A stretch of DNA of 64,000 bases, taken from contig NZ_JAFMSY010000002.1 in assembly GCF_017916455.1 (NCBI RefSeq), positions 62,001-126,000 on the forward strand, in the 5' to 3' direction. The translations under genes were made by a program, and so were the position numbers. This DNA comes from Nocardioides xinjiangensis. GTDB lineage: Bacteria; Actinomycetota; Actinomycetes; Propionibacteriales; Nocardioidaceae. Below are positions 53,772 through 62,709 of this stretch, piece by piece. The notes beneath the pieces were generated by a model. The model was not told the DNA's origin, made no database searches, and saw only the letters and a program-made list of their open reading frames with translations. Position 1 is the stretch's first letter; each line of letters starts with the position of its first letter.

Positions 53772-54760
53772 CGCACCTCTCCCGTTCCCTCGACCGGGCC
53801 AGCGACGGCCCGGAGCCGGGTCACCACGTCCTCACGCAGCGACGCAGGCCCCTCCACCACGACGTCAGCGCCGTAGGTGAGCACCTCGTCGGAGAGCTCG
53901 TGGACGGGGCCCTCCACGACGACCGCGTCCCACCCCGGGCGCCCCGGGATCGGCGTGACGGACTCGGCACGCCGGCGCAGGCCGACGCCGGTGCCCTGGC
54001 GCACCCGCACCTCGGCTCGCACGGACGGGAACGACGGCGACAGCCGGCGGGCGACCTCGCGGACGTCGGTGCCCGGCGGGACGTCGTAGGCACCGGACTT
54101 GCCGCTCGCGCGGACCGGCCCGACGATGCGGGACAGGCGGAAGACGCGCTCGGCGCCGCGGTCGACGTCGAACCCGACGACGTACCAGCGTCCCGACGAG
54201 CGGGCGAGCCCCCACGGCTGGACCCGGCGGGTGGTCGGCTGGGCCTCGCTGGTGCGCTGGTAGGGGAAGCTGACCTGGCGGCGCTTGCCGACGGCGTCCC
54301 AGAGCGGCTCGAAGGCCGGCTCGTCGGCGGTGATGGCCGGGGCCACCACCTCCAGGCGGGACGGGTCGATCTCCACCCCTTGCCCCTTGAGCTTGGCCAG
54401 GGCGCGGCCGGTCGCCTTGGCGAGCGTCGCCTGCTGCCACACCTGCGCGGCGAGCCCGAGCACGGCGGCCTCGTCGGACTCGAAGCGGATCTCGGGCAGC
54501 GACGTCTGCTCGGTGGGGATGCGGTAGCCGATCTCGTCGTCGAAGAACGCGTCCGCGCTGCCGACCTCGATCACGGCGCCGATCTGGCGCAGGGCGTCCT
54601 TGTCGCGCTCGAAGGCGCGCTCGAACGCCTCGTCGCCCGCGGGACTGTGCGCGTGCTCGGGGTAGACGGCCTCGCGGATCGCGTCCTTGCCGATGAAGCG
54701 CTTGGCGCCGAGCAGCAGGATGTGCAGGTTCATCAGCCGCTCTGCACGTGGCGTCGCCAT
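53768..54760 (-). CDS. pafB: WYL-domain transcriptional regulator PafB
   Basis: 330 residues. The N-terminal winged helix is MNLHILLLGAKRFIGKDAIR ... RAFERDKDALRQIG. A WYL domain (PYQRTSEAQPTTRRVQPWGL, GRWYVVGFDVDRGAERVFRL) and a C-terminal WCX segment follow. It partners with PafC, encoded with a 4-base overlap. Its start is ATG 54760. The pair is likely co-transcribed with tatA/tatC further downstream. The activating ligand is not established. Confidence 0.94.
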   Translation of the reverse strand: MATPRAERLMNLHILLLGAKRFIGKDAIREAVYPEHAHSPAGDEAFERAFERDKDALRQIGAVIEVGSADAFFDDEIGYRIPTEQTSLPEIRFESDEAAVLGLAAQVWQQATLAKATGRALAKLKGQGVEIDPSRLEVVAPAITADEPAFEPLWDAVGKRRQVSFPYQRTSEAQPTTRRVQPWGLARSSGRWYVVGFDVDRGAERVFRLSRIVGPVRASGKSGAYDVPPGTDVREVARRLSPSFPSVRAEVRVRQGTGVGLRRRAESVTPIPGRPGWDAVVVEGPVHELSDEVLTYGADVVVEGPASLREDVVTRLRAVAGPVEGTGEVR

Positions 54761-54793
54761 GCCCCTGTCCTGCCTCGTCCAGCGCCGCTCGGA

Positions 54794-55747
54794 TCAGGAG
54801 GCGGCGAGGATGTCGACCACGAAGAACAACGTGTCGGTGCCCTTGATGCCGGCCTGCTCGTTGCCCTTCTTGCCGTAGCCGTCGGCCGGCGGGATCTCGA
54901 GGATCACCCGGGAGCCGACGGTCCGGCCCACGAGGCGCTCGTCCCAGCCCTTGATGACCTGGCCCACGCCGATGGGGAACTCGGCCGGCTCCTTGCTGTA
55001 GGACTCGTCGAAGGGCTTGTCGGCCCCGTAGACCTGGCCGAGGTAGTCGACGGTGAGGGTCTGGCCGGACTTCACCTTCGCCCCGTCGCCCTTCACCAGG
55101 GTGGTGGCGATGAGCTTGCCGCTCGGCTCGTGGGCGTCGGTGAAGTCGAAGCCGGTGATGACCCCGTCCTCCTCGATGAGCGTGGGCGCCCATCCGGCCG
55201 GCTTCTTCTTCTCGCCCTGCGGGCCGTCGAGCGGCGGCACGGTCTCGGACCGGTCGAGGATGTCGACGACCGCGAGGACGGCGTCCTTGTTGCCGATGCC
55301 GATGCTCGGGTTGCCGGCCTCCCCGTAGGCCTCCTCGGCCGAGGTGAGCAGGACGACCCGGTCGCCGACCTTGTTGCCGATCAGGGCCTCGCGCAGGAAC
55401 GGCAGGATGTCCTCGGCGACCTCGAGGGACTGGGGGCCCGACCCGTAGGTGCTCTGGGCCTCCTCCTCGGTGTAGCCGTTGCCGATCCACCAGTCGGCCT
55501 TGACCGTGTCGCCGTCGGCGACGGTCTCGCCGTCGCCCTCGATGAGGACCTCGGTCTCGGTCCTCGTGCCGTCGAGGCGGCCGTCGAAGGTGACCTTGGG
55601 CTCCTTGCCGTGCTTGCCCTCGATCGTGACCGAGCTCAGCGGCTGCCCGCCGGCCTCGTCGTCGCTGGACCCGGAGCCGCAGGCCGCGAGGGCGAGCATG
55701 CTGACGGCGAGGACACCGCTGACGGCAGCGGAACGTACACGAGACAC
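54794..55747 (-). CDS. FKBP-type peptidyl-prolyl isomerase lipoprotein
   Basis: 317 residues. It has a lipoprotein signal ending LALAAC with C23. A first, degenerate FKBP-like domain (about 75-170) precedes a canonical FKBP domain at about 215-315 (LTVDYLGQVYGADKPFDESY, GVGQVIKGWDERLVG, VILEIPPADGYGKKG). It is membrane-anchored and assists folding outside the cell. Two tandem FKBP domains in a lipoprotein are common in actinobacteria. It lies between pafA and pafB. Confidence 0.93.
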   Translation of the reverse strand: MSRVRSAAVSGVLAVSMLALAACGSGSSDDEAGGQPLSSVTIEGKHGKEPKVTFDGRLDGTRTETEVLIEGDGETVADGDTVKADWWIGNGYTEEEAQSTYGSGPQSLEVAEDILPFLREALIGNKVGDRVVLLTSAEEAYGEAGNPSIGIGNKDAVLAVVDILDRSETVPPLDGPQGEKKKPAGWAPTLIEEDGVITGFDFTDAHEPSGKLIATTLVKGDGAKVKSGQTLTVDYLGQVYGADKPFDESYSKEPAEFPIGVGQVIKGWDERLVGRTVGSRVILEIPPADGYGKKGNEQAGIKGTDTLFFVVDILAAS

Positions 55748-55881
55748 TGGTTCACCTGTTCGATCGGACGGCGTTGCGCGGTCACCCTACCCAGCGACCC
55801 CACCCCGGCGGTGACGACACCCACCCCCGGGACCTCCCGGTCGGGCGCGTCCGGGTCGGGCGGCAGGGGGCGCGGGCCGGC

Positions 55882-57243
55882 TCACATGCCGTCGATGAGC
55901 CGCTGCACGCGCTCGTCGTAGGCCTTGAACGGGTCCTTGCAGAGCACGGTGCGCTGCGCCTGGTCGTTGAGCTTGAGGTGCACCCAGTCGACCGTGAAGT
56001 CGCGGCGGCGCTCCTGCGCCCGGCGGATGAACTCGCCGCGCAGCCGCGCGCGGGTGTTCTGCGGCGGGACGCTCTTGGCCTCGAAGATCTTCAGGTCGCT
56101 GGCGACGCGGGCCACGGCACCGCGCTTCTCCAGGAGGTAGTAGAGCCCGCGGCCGCGGTGGATGTCGTGGTAGGCCAGGTCGAGCTGGGCGATGCGGGCA
56201 TCGCCGAGGGAGAGGCCGTGCTTGGCGCGGTAGCGCTCGATGAGCTTGAGCTTGATGACCCAGTCGATCTCCCGGTCCACGAGGCCGAGGTCGTCGGACT
56301 CGACGGCCTTGAGGGCCCGCTCCCAGAGGTCGAGCGCCCGCTCGATGGTCGGCGTGGAGATCTGGCGCCGGTCGACGAAGTCGCGCGCCTTGCCGAGGTA
56401 CTCCGCCTGGATCTCCAGCGCGCTCGCCTCACGGCCGTTGGCCAGGCGCACCTTGCGCCGGCCCGACGGGTCGTGGCTGATCTCGCGGATCGCCCGGATC
56501 GGGTTCTCCATCGTGAGGTCGCGCATCACCAGGCCCTCCTCGATCATCCGGAGCACGAGGTCGCACGACGCCACCTTGAGCAGCGTCGTGGTCTCGCTCA
56601 TGTTCGAGTCGCCGACGATGACGTGCAGCCGGCGGAACCGCTCGGCGTCCGCGTGGGGCTCGTCGCGGGTGTTGATGATCGGGCGGCTGCGCGTGGTGGC
56701 GCTGCTGACGCCCTCCCAGATGTGCTCGGCACGCTGGCTCACGCTGTACGACGCCCCGCGAGGGGTCATCACGACCTTGCCGGCGCCGACGACGATCTGC
56801 CGGGTCACCAGGAACGGGATCAGTATGTCGGCGAGGCGGCTGAACTCCCCGGCCCGGCCGACGAGGTAGTTCTCGTGGCAGCCGTAGGAGTTGCCGGCGG
56901 AGTCGGTGTTGTTCTTGAACAGGTAGATGTCGCCGGCGATGCCCTCCTCGTGGAGGCGGGCCTCGGCGTCGAGCAGGAGACCCTCGAGGATCCGCTCCCC
57001 CGCCTTGTCGTGCGTCACCAGGTCGACGATGTCGTCGCACTCGGGGGTGGCGTACTCGGGGTGGCTGCCGACGTCGAGGTAGAGCCGGGCGCCGTTGCGC
57101 AGGAACACGTTGGACGAGCGACCCCAGCTCACCACCTTGCGGAAGAGGTAGCGGGCCACCTCGTCGGGGCTCAGGCGGCGCTGGCCCCTGAACGTGCACG
57201 TGACGCCGTACTCGTTCTCGATGCCGAAGATCCGCCGGTCCAT
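55882..57243 (-). CDS. pafA: Pup-protein ligase PafA
   Basis: 453 residues. PafA activates the C-terminal Glu of Pup with ATP and joins it to substrate lysines. Glutamine-synthetase-like motifs: [18 protein letters not shown] at the N-terminus, [20 protein letters not shown] near residue 55, [12 protein letters not shown] near 125 and [20 protein letters not shown] near 185. It is full length. ATG 57243 has TAGTGT 6 nt upstream, so it may be leaderless. In this locus it is separated from prcA by a plus-strand gene. Confidence 0.96.
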   Translation of the reverse strand: MDRRIFGIENEYGVTCTFRGQRRLSPDEVARYLFRKVVSWGRSSNVFLRNGARLYLDVGSHPEYATPECDDIVDLVTHDKAGERILEGLLLDAEARLHEEGIAGDIYLFKNNTDSAGNSYGCHENYLVGRAGEFSRLADILIPFLVTRQIVVGAGKVVMTPRGASYSVSQRAEHIWEGVSSATTRSRPIINTRDEPHADAERFRRLHVIVGDSNMSETTTLLKVASCDLVLRMIEEGLVMRDLTMENPIRAIREISHDPSGRRKVRLANGREASALEIQAEYLGKARDFVDRRQISTPTIERALDLWERALKAVESDDLGLVDREIDWVIKLKLIERYRAKHGLSLGDARIAQLDLAYHDIHRGRGLYYLLEKRGAVARVASDLKIFEAKSVPPQNTRARLRGEFIRRAQERRRDFTVDWVHLKLNDQAQRTVLCKDPFKAYDERVQRLIDGM

Positions 57244-57249
57244 GACCCC

Positions 57250-57255
57250 ACACTA
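57250..57255 (-). promoter_or_regulatory. Predicted -10 hexamer TAGTGT for pafA
   Basis: On the minus strand TAGTGT lies 6 nt before ATG 57243. The divergent gene at 57341 has its own matching element 74 bp away. Confidence 0.45.
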
Positions 57256-57328
57256 GGCCCGCGGTCCACGTCGCGCGGGCGTACGCAGCGGTGACACGCA
57301 GGCCGCCGCCCGCCTTGGGCCTCGCGCC

Positions 57329-57334
57329 TAGGTT
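57329..57334 (+). promoter_or_regulatory. Predicted -10 hexamer TAGGTT
   Basis: TAGGTT lies 6 nt before the ATG at 57341, another leaderless-type start in the 97-bp divergent gap with pafA. Confidence 0.45.
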
Positions 57335-57340
57335 GCGGGC

Positions 57341-57889
57341 ATGGACGACCCGACCGCCGCACCCGGGGCGCACCTCCGCCCGCAGCCTCGGGCTGACTCC
57401 CGCCTGAACTCCCTCCTGGACTCTCGCCTCGATTCCTGGCCCGCCCACCTCGCGACGGCCGCCGCCACCGGGCTCGTCACGACGCTCATGCCCGTCCAGC
57501 GCTGGTCGCGCGGCGCCCGGTGGACGATGCACGGCGGGACGGGGGTGCTCGCAGCGGCCGGGACGGCGCTGGTCGTGCGGCACCCCGAGAGGTTCGGCAT
57601 CACCGACAGGCCACGCACCTCGCACCCGCAGGCCCTCGCGGTCGCGGCCCCGGCCGTGGTCGTTGGCGTGGCCGTGGCCGGCGCGAGCCGCGGCGGCCAG
57701 GCGGTGGACGCCTGGGCCGAGCGGCGGCTGGTCGCCCGCGGCGTACGCCGCCCGCGGCTGTGGATGGGCCTCGGGGCGGCTGGGCTCTCGCTCGCGATGA
57801 GCGTCGGGGACCGGCGACGCGCGGCGCGGCAGGCTCAGGCCTCGCCGGGCTCCGACGGGGGCGACGGCAAGCCGGGTGCCGGCGGCTGA
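57341..57889 (+). CDS. Hypothetical membrane protein in the proteasome locus
   Basis: 182 residues. Two to four weak hydrophobic segments are visible: about 37-52 ([15 protein letters not shown]), 67-83 ([14 protein letters not shown]), 100-118 ([18 protein letters not shown]) and 142-155. The sequence is basic between them ([14 protein letters not shown]). No family was recognised. It is on the plus strand between pafA and prcA, both minus. Its last 55 bp overlap the 3' end of prcA, where its tail ([13 protein letters not shown]) is the antisense reading of the Pro-rich PrcA tail; the true end of one of the two genes may be earlier. Confidence 0.6.
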   Translation: MDDPTAAPGAHLRPQPRADSRLNSLLDSRLDSWPAHLATAAATGLVTTLMPVQRWSRGARWTMHGGTGVLAAAGTALVVRHPERFGITDRPRTSHPQALAVAAPAVVVGVAVAGASRGGQAVDAWAERRLVARGVRRPRLWMGLGAAGLSLAMSVGDRRRAARQAQASPGSDGGDGKPGAGG

Positions 57890-58869
57890 CCCGGCTGGGT
57901 CGGCGGCTGTGGCGCCGGAGGCCGCGGCTCGCCGGGCGCCGCCGGGTCGGTCGGTGTCCGCTCGCCCGGCTGCGACGGCGGAGCGACCGGGGGCACGACC
58001 GGCGGGGCCACCGGGGGTGCCACCGGCGGCTCGCCCGTGACGGGGTCCTCCAGCGGCGGCGTGCCGCCCGACACCTGGTCGGTCGGGTCGGCGGGGTCGT
58101 CGGTGGCCGACTGGCGGGGGCCGGCCCCGGCCAGGGCGTCCTCGGGTGCGGCGGCGTCGGCCTGCTCGGGGCCGCGGTCGGCCAGGATCTCGGCGAGGCG
58201 TGCCTCGCGCAGGCGCATGAACTTGCGCGGCTGCGTGCGGGTGCGGTCGAGCACCGCCACCTCAAGGTCGCGGGCCGGGATGACGCGGTCGTCGGTCTCG
58301 CTGTGACCGAGCGCGCGGACGGCGCACCGGACCGCGTCCTCGAGGGAGGCGCCCTCGACGTAGTGCTCGGTGAGGTGCGCGGCGACGACGTCGGCCGCCC
58401 CGCCCATCACCGCGAAGCCGTGCTCGTCGGCGACCTGGCCGTCGTAGGTGAGCCGGTAGAGCTGGTCGTCCGCGGGCGCGTCCCCGATCTCGGCGACGAA
58501 GATCTCCACCTCGTAGGGCTTCTCGCCGCCCGAGGAGAAGATCGTGCCCAGCGTCTGGGCGTAGGCGTTGGCCAGGCCGCGGCCCGTGACGTCGCGCCGG
58601 TCGTAGGCGTAGCCGCGCATGTCGGCGAGGCGCACGCCGGCGATGCGGAGGTTCTCGAACTCGTTGTAGCGACCGACCGCGGCGAAGGCGATCCGGTCGT
58701 AGATCTCGCTGACCTTGTGCAGCGCCTGCGACGGGTTCTCGGAGACGAACAGCACGCCGTCGGCGTACTGCAGCGCCACCACGGAGCGTCCGCGGGCGAT
58801 GCCCTTGCGTGCGAAGTCGGCCCGGTCCTTCATCAGCTGCTCGGGCGAGACGTAGAACGGCATGCTCAT
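57835..58869 (-). CDS. prcA: Proteasome subunit alpha PrcA with long Pro-rich tail
   Basis: 344 residues. The alpha-subunit fold spans about 1-235 ([20 protein letters not shown], then [20 protein letters not shown], and [20 protein letters not shown]). The alpha ring gates entry and binds the Mpa/ARC ATPase. Residues from about 240 to 344 form an extra tail with [18 protein letters not shown] and [11 protein letters not shown], absent from the roughly 250-residue mycobacterial protein. The start is ATG 58869, 10 bp after prcB. The tail overlaps the convergent hypothetical gene. Confidence 0.95.
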   Translation of the reverse strand: MSMPFYVSPEQLMKDRADFARKGIARGRSVVALQYADGVLFVSENPSQALHKVSEIYDRIAFAAVGRYNEFENLRIAGVRLADMRGYAYDRRDVTGRGLANAYAQTLGTIFSSGGEKPYEVEIFVAEIGDAPADDQLYRLTYDGQVADEHGFAVMGGAADVVAAHLTEHYVEGASLEDAVRCAVRALGHSETDDRVIPARDLEVAVLDRTRTQPRKFMRLREARLAEILADRGPEQADAAAPEDALAGAGPRQSATDDPADPTDQVSGGTPPLEDPVTGEPPVAPPVAPPVVPPVAPPSQPGERTPTDPAAPGEPRPPAPQPPTQPGQPPAPGLPSPPSEPGEA

Positions 58870-58879
58870 GCGGGGCCTC

Positions 58880-59710
58880 CTAGACCAGCTCGGCGGCAGG
58901 GCCGTCGGGCCGCCGCATGCGGGACGCGATCATCCGGTCCGCGATGGCGGAGACCTCGTCGTCGGGCATCCGGCGCCCGCCGTCGGCGGTGATGACGTGG
59001 ACGACCGGGAAGATGCGGCGGGTGAGGTCGGGGCCGCCGGTGGCGGAGTCGTCGTCGGCGGCGTCGTAGAGCGCCTGGATCACGGCCGTCACGGCGCCCT
59101 CGGCGTCGAGGTCCTCGCGGTAGAGCTTCTTCAGCGAGCCCCGCGCGAAGAGGGAGCCGGAGCCGACCGAGTGGAAGGCGGTCTCCTCGTAGCGGCCGCC
59201 GGTGACGTCGTAGCTGAAGATCCGGCCGCCGCCGGCGGCCAGGTCGTACCCGGCGAACAGCGGGACCACGGCGAGGCCCTGCATCGCGAGGCCCAGGTTG
59301 GCCCGGATGAGGGCGGCCAGGCGGTTGGCCTTGCCGTCCATGGACAGCGTGGTGCCCTCGATCTTCTCGTAGTGCTCGAGCTCGGTCTGGAACAGCCGCA
59401 CCATCTCGACCGCGAGCCCCGCCGTGCCGGCGATGCCCACGACCGAGTACTCGTCGGCGGGGAAGACCTTCTCGATGTCGCGCTGGGCGATGATGTTGCC
59501 CATCGTGGCCCGGCGGTCGCCCGCCATCACCACCCCGCCGTCGAAGGTGGCGGCGACGATCGTGGTGCCGTGCGGCGCCAGGTCGCCCGCGTCACCCGGG
59601 GGCACCGCCCGGCGCGACGGCAGCAGGTCGGGGGCCTGTGCACCCAGGAAGTCGGTGAAGCTCGACGTGCCGGGCGTCATGAACGAGGTGGGCAGCCGGG
59701 ACTCGCTCAC
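58880..59710 (-). CDS. prcB: Proteasome subunit beta PrcB
   Basis: 276 residues. This is the proteolytic subunit. The N-terminal propeptide (1-48) ends GDLAPHG, with cleavage exposing the catalytic T49 of [22 protein letters not shown] 59710 overlaps the pup stop (GTGA). The order pup-prcB-prcA with tight spacing is that of the classical operon. The protein is otherwise of normal length. Confidence 0.97.
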   Translation of the reverse strand: MSESRLPTSFMTPGTSSFTDFLGAQAPDLLPSRRAVPPGDAGDLAPHGTTIVAATFDGGVVMAGDRRATMGNIIAQRDIEKVFPADEYSVVGIAGTAGLAVEMVRLFQTELEHYEKIEGTTLSMDGKANRLAALIRANLGLAMQGLAVVPLFAGYDLAAGGGRIFSYDVTGGRYEETAFHSVGSGSLFARGSLKKLYREDLDAEGAVTAVIQALYDAADDDSATGGPDLTRRIFPVVHVITADGGRRMPDDEVSAIADRMIASRMRRPDGPAAELV

Positions 59711-59904
59711 TGGCCGCCCTTCTGGATGAACGACTTCACGAAGTCCTCGGCGTTGGTCTCGAGGACCTCGTCGATCTCGTCGAGGATCGCGTCGACGTCC
59801 TCGTCGATCATCTCCTTGCGCTCGGCGACGTCGGTCTCCACGACCTCCTCGGTCGCCGTCTCCTCCTGCGAGGACTTGCGCGGCTGCTTCTGCTCCTGGG
59901 CCAT
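59707..59904 (-). CDS. pup: Prokaryotic ubiquitin-like protein Pup
   Basis: 65 residues. It is intrinsically disordered, acidic in the middle ([20 protein letters not shown]) and ends SFIQKGGQ. The final Gln must be deamidated by Dop before PafA can ligate it. ATG 59904 has TAGGGT 6 nt upstream, with TTGTGG 16 nt further, so pup-prcB-prcA probably starts as a leaderless mRNA. The stop overlaps the prcB start. Confidence 0.97.
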   Translation of the reverse strand: MAQEQKQPRKSSQEETATEEVVETDVAERKEMIDEDVDAILDEIDEVLETNAEDFVKSFIQKGGQ

Positions 59905-59910
59905 GACTCG

Positions 59911-59938
59911 ACCCTATCCACTCCCCCTGACGCCACAA
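59911..59938 (-). promoter_or_regulatory. Promoter of pup-prcBA: TTGTGG-N16-TAGGGT
   Basis: On the minus strand the -35 TTGTGG (59933-59938) and the -10 TAGGGT (59911-59916) are separated by 16 nt. The -10 ends 6 nt before ATG 59904, so transcription would begin about at the start codon. Confidence 0.6.
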
Positions 59939-60007
59939 GGCGTTCACCGCAGGGCGAACGGGTGTGTCGGTGCGGGCCGCGCGGTCGTCGTACGTCGCGC
60001 AGGGGCG

Positions 60008-60090
60008 GCACTTCTCGAGGGTTGTGTGAACCTCGGGGGGCGTGCAGGCCCCCGGAAGTTCGCAATCCCCCGCTTGAGCGGGGGATCCGC
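60008..60090 (+). repeat. Double-hairpin repeat, copy R4
   Basis: CACTTCTCGAGGGTTGTGTG, then AACCTCGGGGGGCGTGCAGG, CCCCCGGAAGTTCG and the palindrome ATCCCCCGCTTGAGCGGGGGAT. It is the first of three tandem copies. It is followed by CGCACCC, as are R5 and R6. Confidence 0.93.
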
Positions 60091-60140
60091 ACCCGGGCGC
60101 CGACGCGGCCGGCTACCCGCGCTGGCCCGTCGTCCGCGCC

Positions 60141-60223
60141 GGACTTCTCCAGGGTTGTGTGATCTCCGAGGGGCGTGCAGACCCCCGGAAGTTCGCAATC
60201 CCCCGCTTAAGCGGGGGATCCGC
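60141..60223 (+). repeat. Double-hairpin repeat, copy R5
   Basis: GGACTTCTCCAGGGTTGTGT, then GATCTCCGAGGGGCGTGCAG, ACCCCCGGAAGTTCG and ATCCCCCGCTTAAGCGGGGGAT. It starts 133 bp after R4. Confidence 0.93.
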
Positions 60224-60276
60224 ACCCGGCCGGCCGGCCCGGCCGGCTACCCGCGCTGGCCCCGTCGCTCGCGACC

Positions 60277-60359
60277 GGACTTCTCGAGGGTTGTGTGATC
60301 TTCGAGGGGCGTGCAGACCCCCGGAAGTTCGCAATCCCCCGCTTAAGCGGGGGATCCGC
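60277..60359 (+). repeat. Double-hairpin repeat, copy R6
   Basis: GGACTTCTCGAGGGTTGTGT, then GATCTTCGAGGGGCGTGCAG, ACCCCCGGAAGTTCG and ATCCCCCGCTTAAGCGGGGGAT. It starts 136 bp after R5 and differs from R5 at only a few positions, pointing to recent tandem duplication. It lies 45 bp before the dop stop. Confidence 0.93.
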
Positions 60360-60403
60360 ACCCGCGGCCGGCCGGCCAGCACCCCGACGACGCGCAAGCG
60401 CGG

Positions 60404-61924
60404 TCAGCGGGTGATCGCCGCGACGAGCGCCTGCGCGGTGTCGCTGCGGTCGATCAGCTCCCCCACGTGGGCGCGGGTGCCGCGGAGCGGGTCGATCGTC
60501 GGGACCCGCTGGAGCGATTCGCGTCCGGGGAGGTCGAAGATCACCGAGTCCCACGACGCGGCGGCGACCGCGTCGGCGTACTTGTCGAGGCACCGGCCGC
60601 GGAAGTAGGCCCGGGTGTCGGTCGGCGGCTCGTGCATGGCCGCCTCGATGCCGGCGTCGTCGAGCAGCCGCTCGATCCGCCCGGCAGCGGCCAGGCGGTG
60701 GTAGAGCCCCTTGTCGGGGCGCACGTCCGCGTACTGCAGGTCGATGAGGTGCAGCTTCGCGTCGTCCCAGTCGAGGTCGTCGCGGTCGCGGTACTGGTTC
60801 AGGAGCTTGAGCTTGGCGACCCAGTCGAGCTCGGTGGCGCACTCCATCGGGTCGCGCTCGAGCCGGGTGAGCACCGACTCCCAGCGGGCGAGCACGTCGA
60901 CGGTCTGCTCGTCGGCGTCGGCTCCGTAGCGGTCCTCGACGTACTTGCGCGCCAGCTCGAGGTACTCCAGCTGCAGCTGCACGGCGGTGAGCCGACGACC
61001 GTCGCGGAGGGTCAGCAGGTGCCGCAGCGTCGGGTCGTGGGAGACCTCGCGCAGCGACTTCACGGCCCCCTCGACGGCGAGGTCGCGGTCGATGAAGCCG
61101 TCCTCGATCATCGCCAGCACGAGCGAGGTGGTGCCGACCTTGAGGTAGATCGAGACCTCCGCGAGGTTCGCGTCGCCCAGGATCACGTGCAGGCGGCGGT
61201 AGACCGCGGGATCGGCGTGCGGCTCGTCGCGGGTGTTGATGATCGGGCGCTTGAGCGTCGTCTCGAGCCCGACCTCCACCTCGAAGTAGTCGGAGCGCTG
61301 GCTGATCTGGAACCCGCGCTCGGGCGTGGTGTCGCGGCCGTCCTGGCCGATGCCCACCCGCCCGGCACCGGTGACGACCTGGCGGGAGACGAAGAACGGC
61401 GTGAGGTGGCGCACGATCTCCGCGAACTGGGTGGAGCGGCGCATGAGGTAGTTCTCGTGCGCGCCGTAGGACGCACCCTTGTTGTCGGTGTTGTTCTTGT
61501 AGAGCAGGATCGGCGTGCTGCCCGGCACCTGCGCCGCCATCCGCGACGCGTCGAGCATGACCTGCTCCCCCGCCTTCTCCCAGCGCACCACGTCGAGCGG
61601 CGTGGTGACCTCGGGCGAGGAGTACTCCGGGTGCGCGTGGTCGACGTAGAGCCGTGCGCCGTTGGTGAGGATGACGTTGGCGAGGCCGAGGTCCTCGTCG
61701 GTCAGCTGGGTGGGGTCAGCGACCTGCCGCGCCATGTCGAAGCCGCGGGCGTCGCGCAGCGGCGACTCCTCCTCGAAGTCCCACCGCGCGCGACGCGCCC
61801 GTGCGGTCGAGCTGGCATAGGCGTTGACGACCTGCGACGACGCGACCATGGGGTTGGCCGAGGGCTGCCCCTGCACCGAGATCCCGTACTCGATCTCCGT
61901 GCCCATCACGCGGCGTACGCTCAT
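60404..61924 (-). CDS. dop: Pup deamidase/depupylase Dop
   Basis: 506 residues, a PafA paralogue. N-terminal [18 protein letters not shown] is the Dop signature. Further motifs: [19 protein letters not shown] near residue 87, [11 protein letters not shown] near 153, [20 protein letters not shown] near 223. The Dop-loop region (about 40-80, [16 protein letters not shown]) distinguishes it from PafA. ATG 61924 has TAGGCT 6 nt upstream on the minus strand. The start codon is 3 bp from that of a divergent methyltransferase gene. Confidence 0.96.
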   Translation of the reverse strand: MSVRRVMGTEIEYGISVQGQPSANPMVASSQVVNAYASSTARARRARWDFEEESPLRDARGFDMARQVADPTQLTDEDLGLANVILTNGARLYVDHAHPEYSSPEVTTPLDVVRWEKAGEQVMLDASRMAAQVPGSTPILLYKNNTDNKGASYGAHENYLMRRSTQFAEIVRHLTPFFVSRQVVTGAGRVGIGQDGRDTTPERGFQISQRSDYFEVEVGLETTLKRPIINTRDEPHADPAVYRRLHVILGDANLAEVSIYLKVGTTSLVLAMIEDGFIDRDLAVEGAVKSLREVSHDPTLRHLLTLRDGRRLTAVQLQLEYLELARKYVEDRYGADADEQTVDVLARWESVLTRLERDPMECATELDWVAKLKLLNQYRDRDDLDWDDAKLHLIDLQYADVRPDKGLYHRLAAAGRIERLLDDAGIEAAMHEPPTDTRAYFRGRCLDKYADAVAAASWDSVIFDLPGRESLQRVPTIDPLRGTRAHVGELIDRSDTAQALVAAITR

Positions 61925-61936
61925 GGGATGAGCCTA
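61916..61936. promoter_or_regulatory. Back-to-back leaderless promoters of dop and the methyltransferase gene
   Basis: On the plus strand TACGCT (61916-61921) lies 6 nt before ATG 61928. On the minus strand TAGGCT (61931-61936) lies 6 nt before ATG 61924. Each -10 lies inside the first codons of the opposite gene. Confidence 0.6.
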
Positions 61937-62551
61937 CGGGTGTGGGACGAGCGCGTCGTGCCGCGCCTCACGGAGCTCAGCCTGCGCGGACCCGAGCTCC
62001 ACGAGGTGCGCGCCGCCACCTGCGCCGGGCTCGCCGGACGGGTGCTGGAGATCGGCTTCGGCAGCGGGCTCAACGTGCCCTGGTACCCCGCGGAGGTCAC
62101 GTCGGTCACCGCCATCGAGCCCTCCGACCTCGGCTGGCGGCTCTCGGAGCCCCGCCGCAGGGGCGCTGCGCTCCCGGTCGTCCGCGCCGGGCTCGACGGC
62201 CAGCGCCTCGACCTGCCCGACGACTCCCACGACAGCGCGCTGGTCACGTTCAGCCTCTGCACGATCCCGGATCCGCTGGCCGCGCTGCGCGAGGCGAGGC
62301 GGGTCGTGCGCGACGGCGGTCGGCTGCACGTCCTCGAGCACGGCCTGGCCCCCGACGAGTCCGTACGCCGCTGGCAGCGGCGGCTCGAGCCGGTGCAGCG
62401 GGCCCTCGCCGGTGGTTGCCACCTCACCCGCGACGTCCCGGCGCTGGTGGGGCGGGCCGGATGGCACGTCGAGGACATCGAGCAGGCCTACCTGCCCGGG
62501 CCCGCCGTCGCCCGGCCCTGGGTGCACTGCACGCGCCTGCGCGCGTCGTGA
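61928..62551 (+). CDS. Class I SAM-dependent methyltransferase
   Basis: 207 residues. The SAM-binding motif I is [18 protein letters not shown] (residue 40 on), followed by [11 protein letters not shown] and [20 protein letters not shown]. It resembles the UbiE/Methyltransf_11 group; substrate unknown. ATG 61928 is preceded by TACGCT; GTG 61940 is an alternative. It is divergent from dop, 3 bp between start codons, in the middle of the proteasome locus. Confidence 0.87.
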   Translation: MSLRVWDERVVPRLTELSLRGPELHEVRAATCAGLAGRVLEIGFGSGLNVPWYPAEVTSVTAIEPSDLGWRLSEPRRRGAALPVVRAGLDGQRLDLPDDSHDSALVTFSLCTIPDPLAALREARRVVRDGGRLHVLEHGLAPDESVRRWQRRLEPVQRALAGGCHLTRDVPALVGRAGWHVEDIEQAYLPGPAVARPWVHCTRLRAS

Positions 62552-62576
62552 ACCCCCGGCCGGGGACGGCCGAGGC

Positions 62577-62654
62577 TCAACGCCCGCGGCGCAGGAAGCC
62601 CAGCAGGAAGATGACGATGACGACGACGACGACGATGATCAGAATGGTTCGCAT
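62577..62654 (-). CDS. 25-residue single-helix membrane peptide
   Basis: ATG 62654 to TGA 62577-62579. The product runs MRTILIIVVVVV, then IVIFLLGFLRRGR: one continuous hydrophobic helix with an Arg-rich C-terminus (cytoplasmic by the positive-inside rule). Peptides with this pattern are common in actinobacteria but uncharacterised. The GTC/ATC repeat structure (GAC GAC on the other strand) could also arise by slippage, so coding status is not certain. It lies between the methyltransferase and the 2TM gene. Confidence 0.5.
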   Translation of the reverse strand: MRTILIIVVVVVIVIFLLGFLRRGR

Positions 62655-62709
62655 CTGCTCAACCTAGCGCTCCGGGCCCCCGCGGCAACCCTCCGGAGGG
62701 GTGTCGCGC

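Larger units (their letters stand above)
59905..60403. other. 499-bp dop-pup intergenic region
   Basis: It holds the pup promoter at its left end and three tandem copies of the double-hairpin repeat. Spacer DNA between the copies is itself homologous (ACCCGG ... CGGCCGGCTACCCGCGCTGGCC). No gene is supported. Frames reading through the repeats give runs like IPRLSGG but follow from the repeat itself. Confidence 0.8.

Noticed and set aside
60008-60359. Possible CRISPR array (three repeats at regular spacing)
   Set aside because: Repeats are about 83 bp and the spacers are homologous to each other, so this is a tandem duplication rather than a CRISPR array.
59944-60397. Short minus-strand frames through the repeats, reading [18 protein letters not shown]
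   Set aside because: They repeat only because the DNA repeats; the same peptide appears at other copies in different contexts with no ribosome site.
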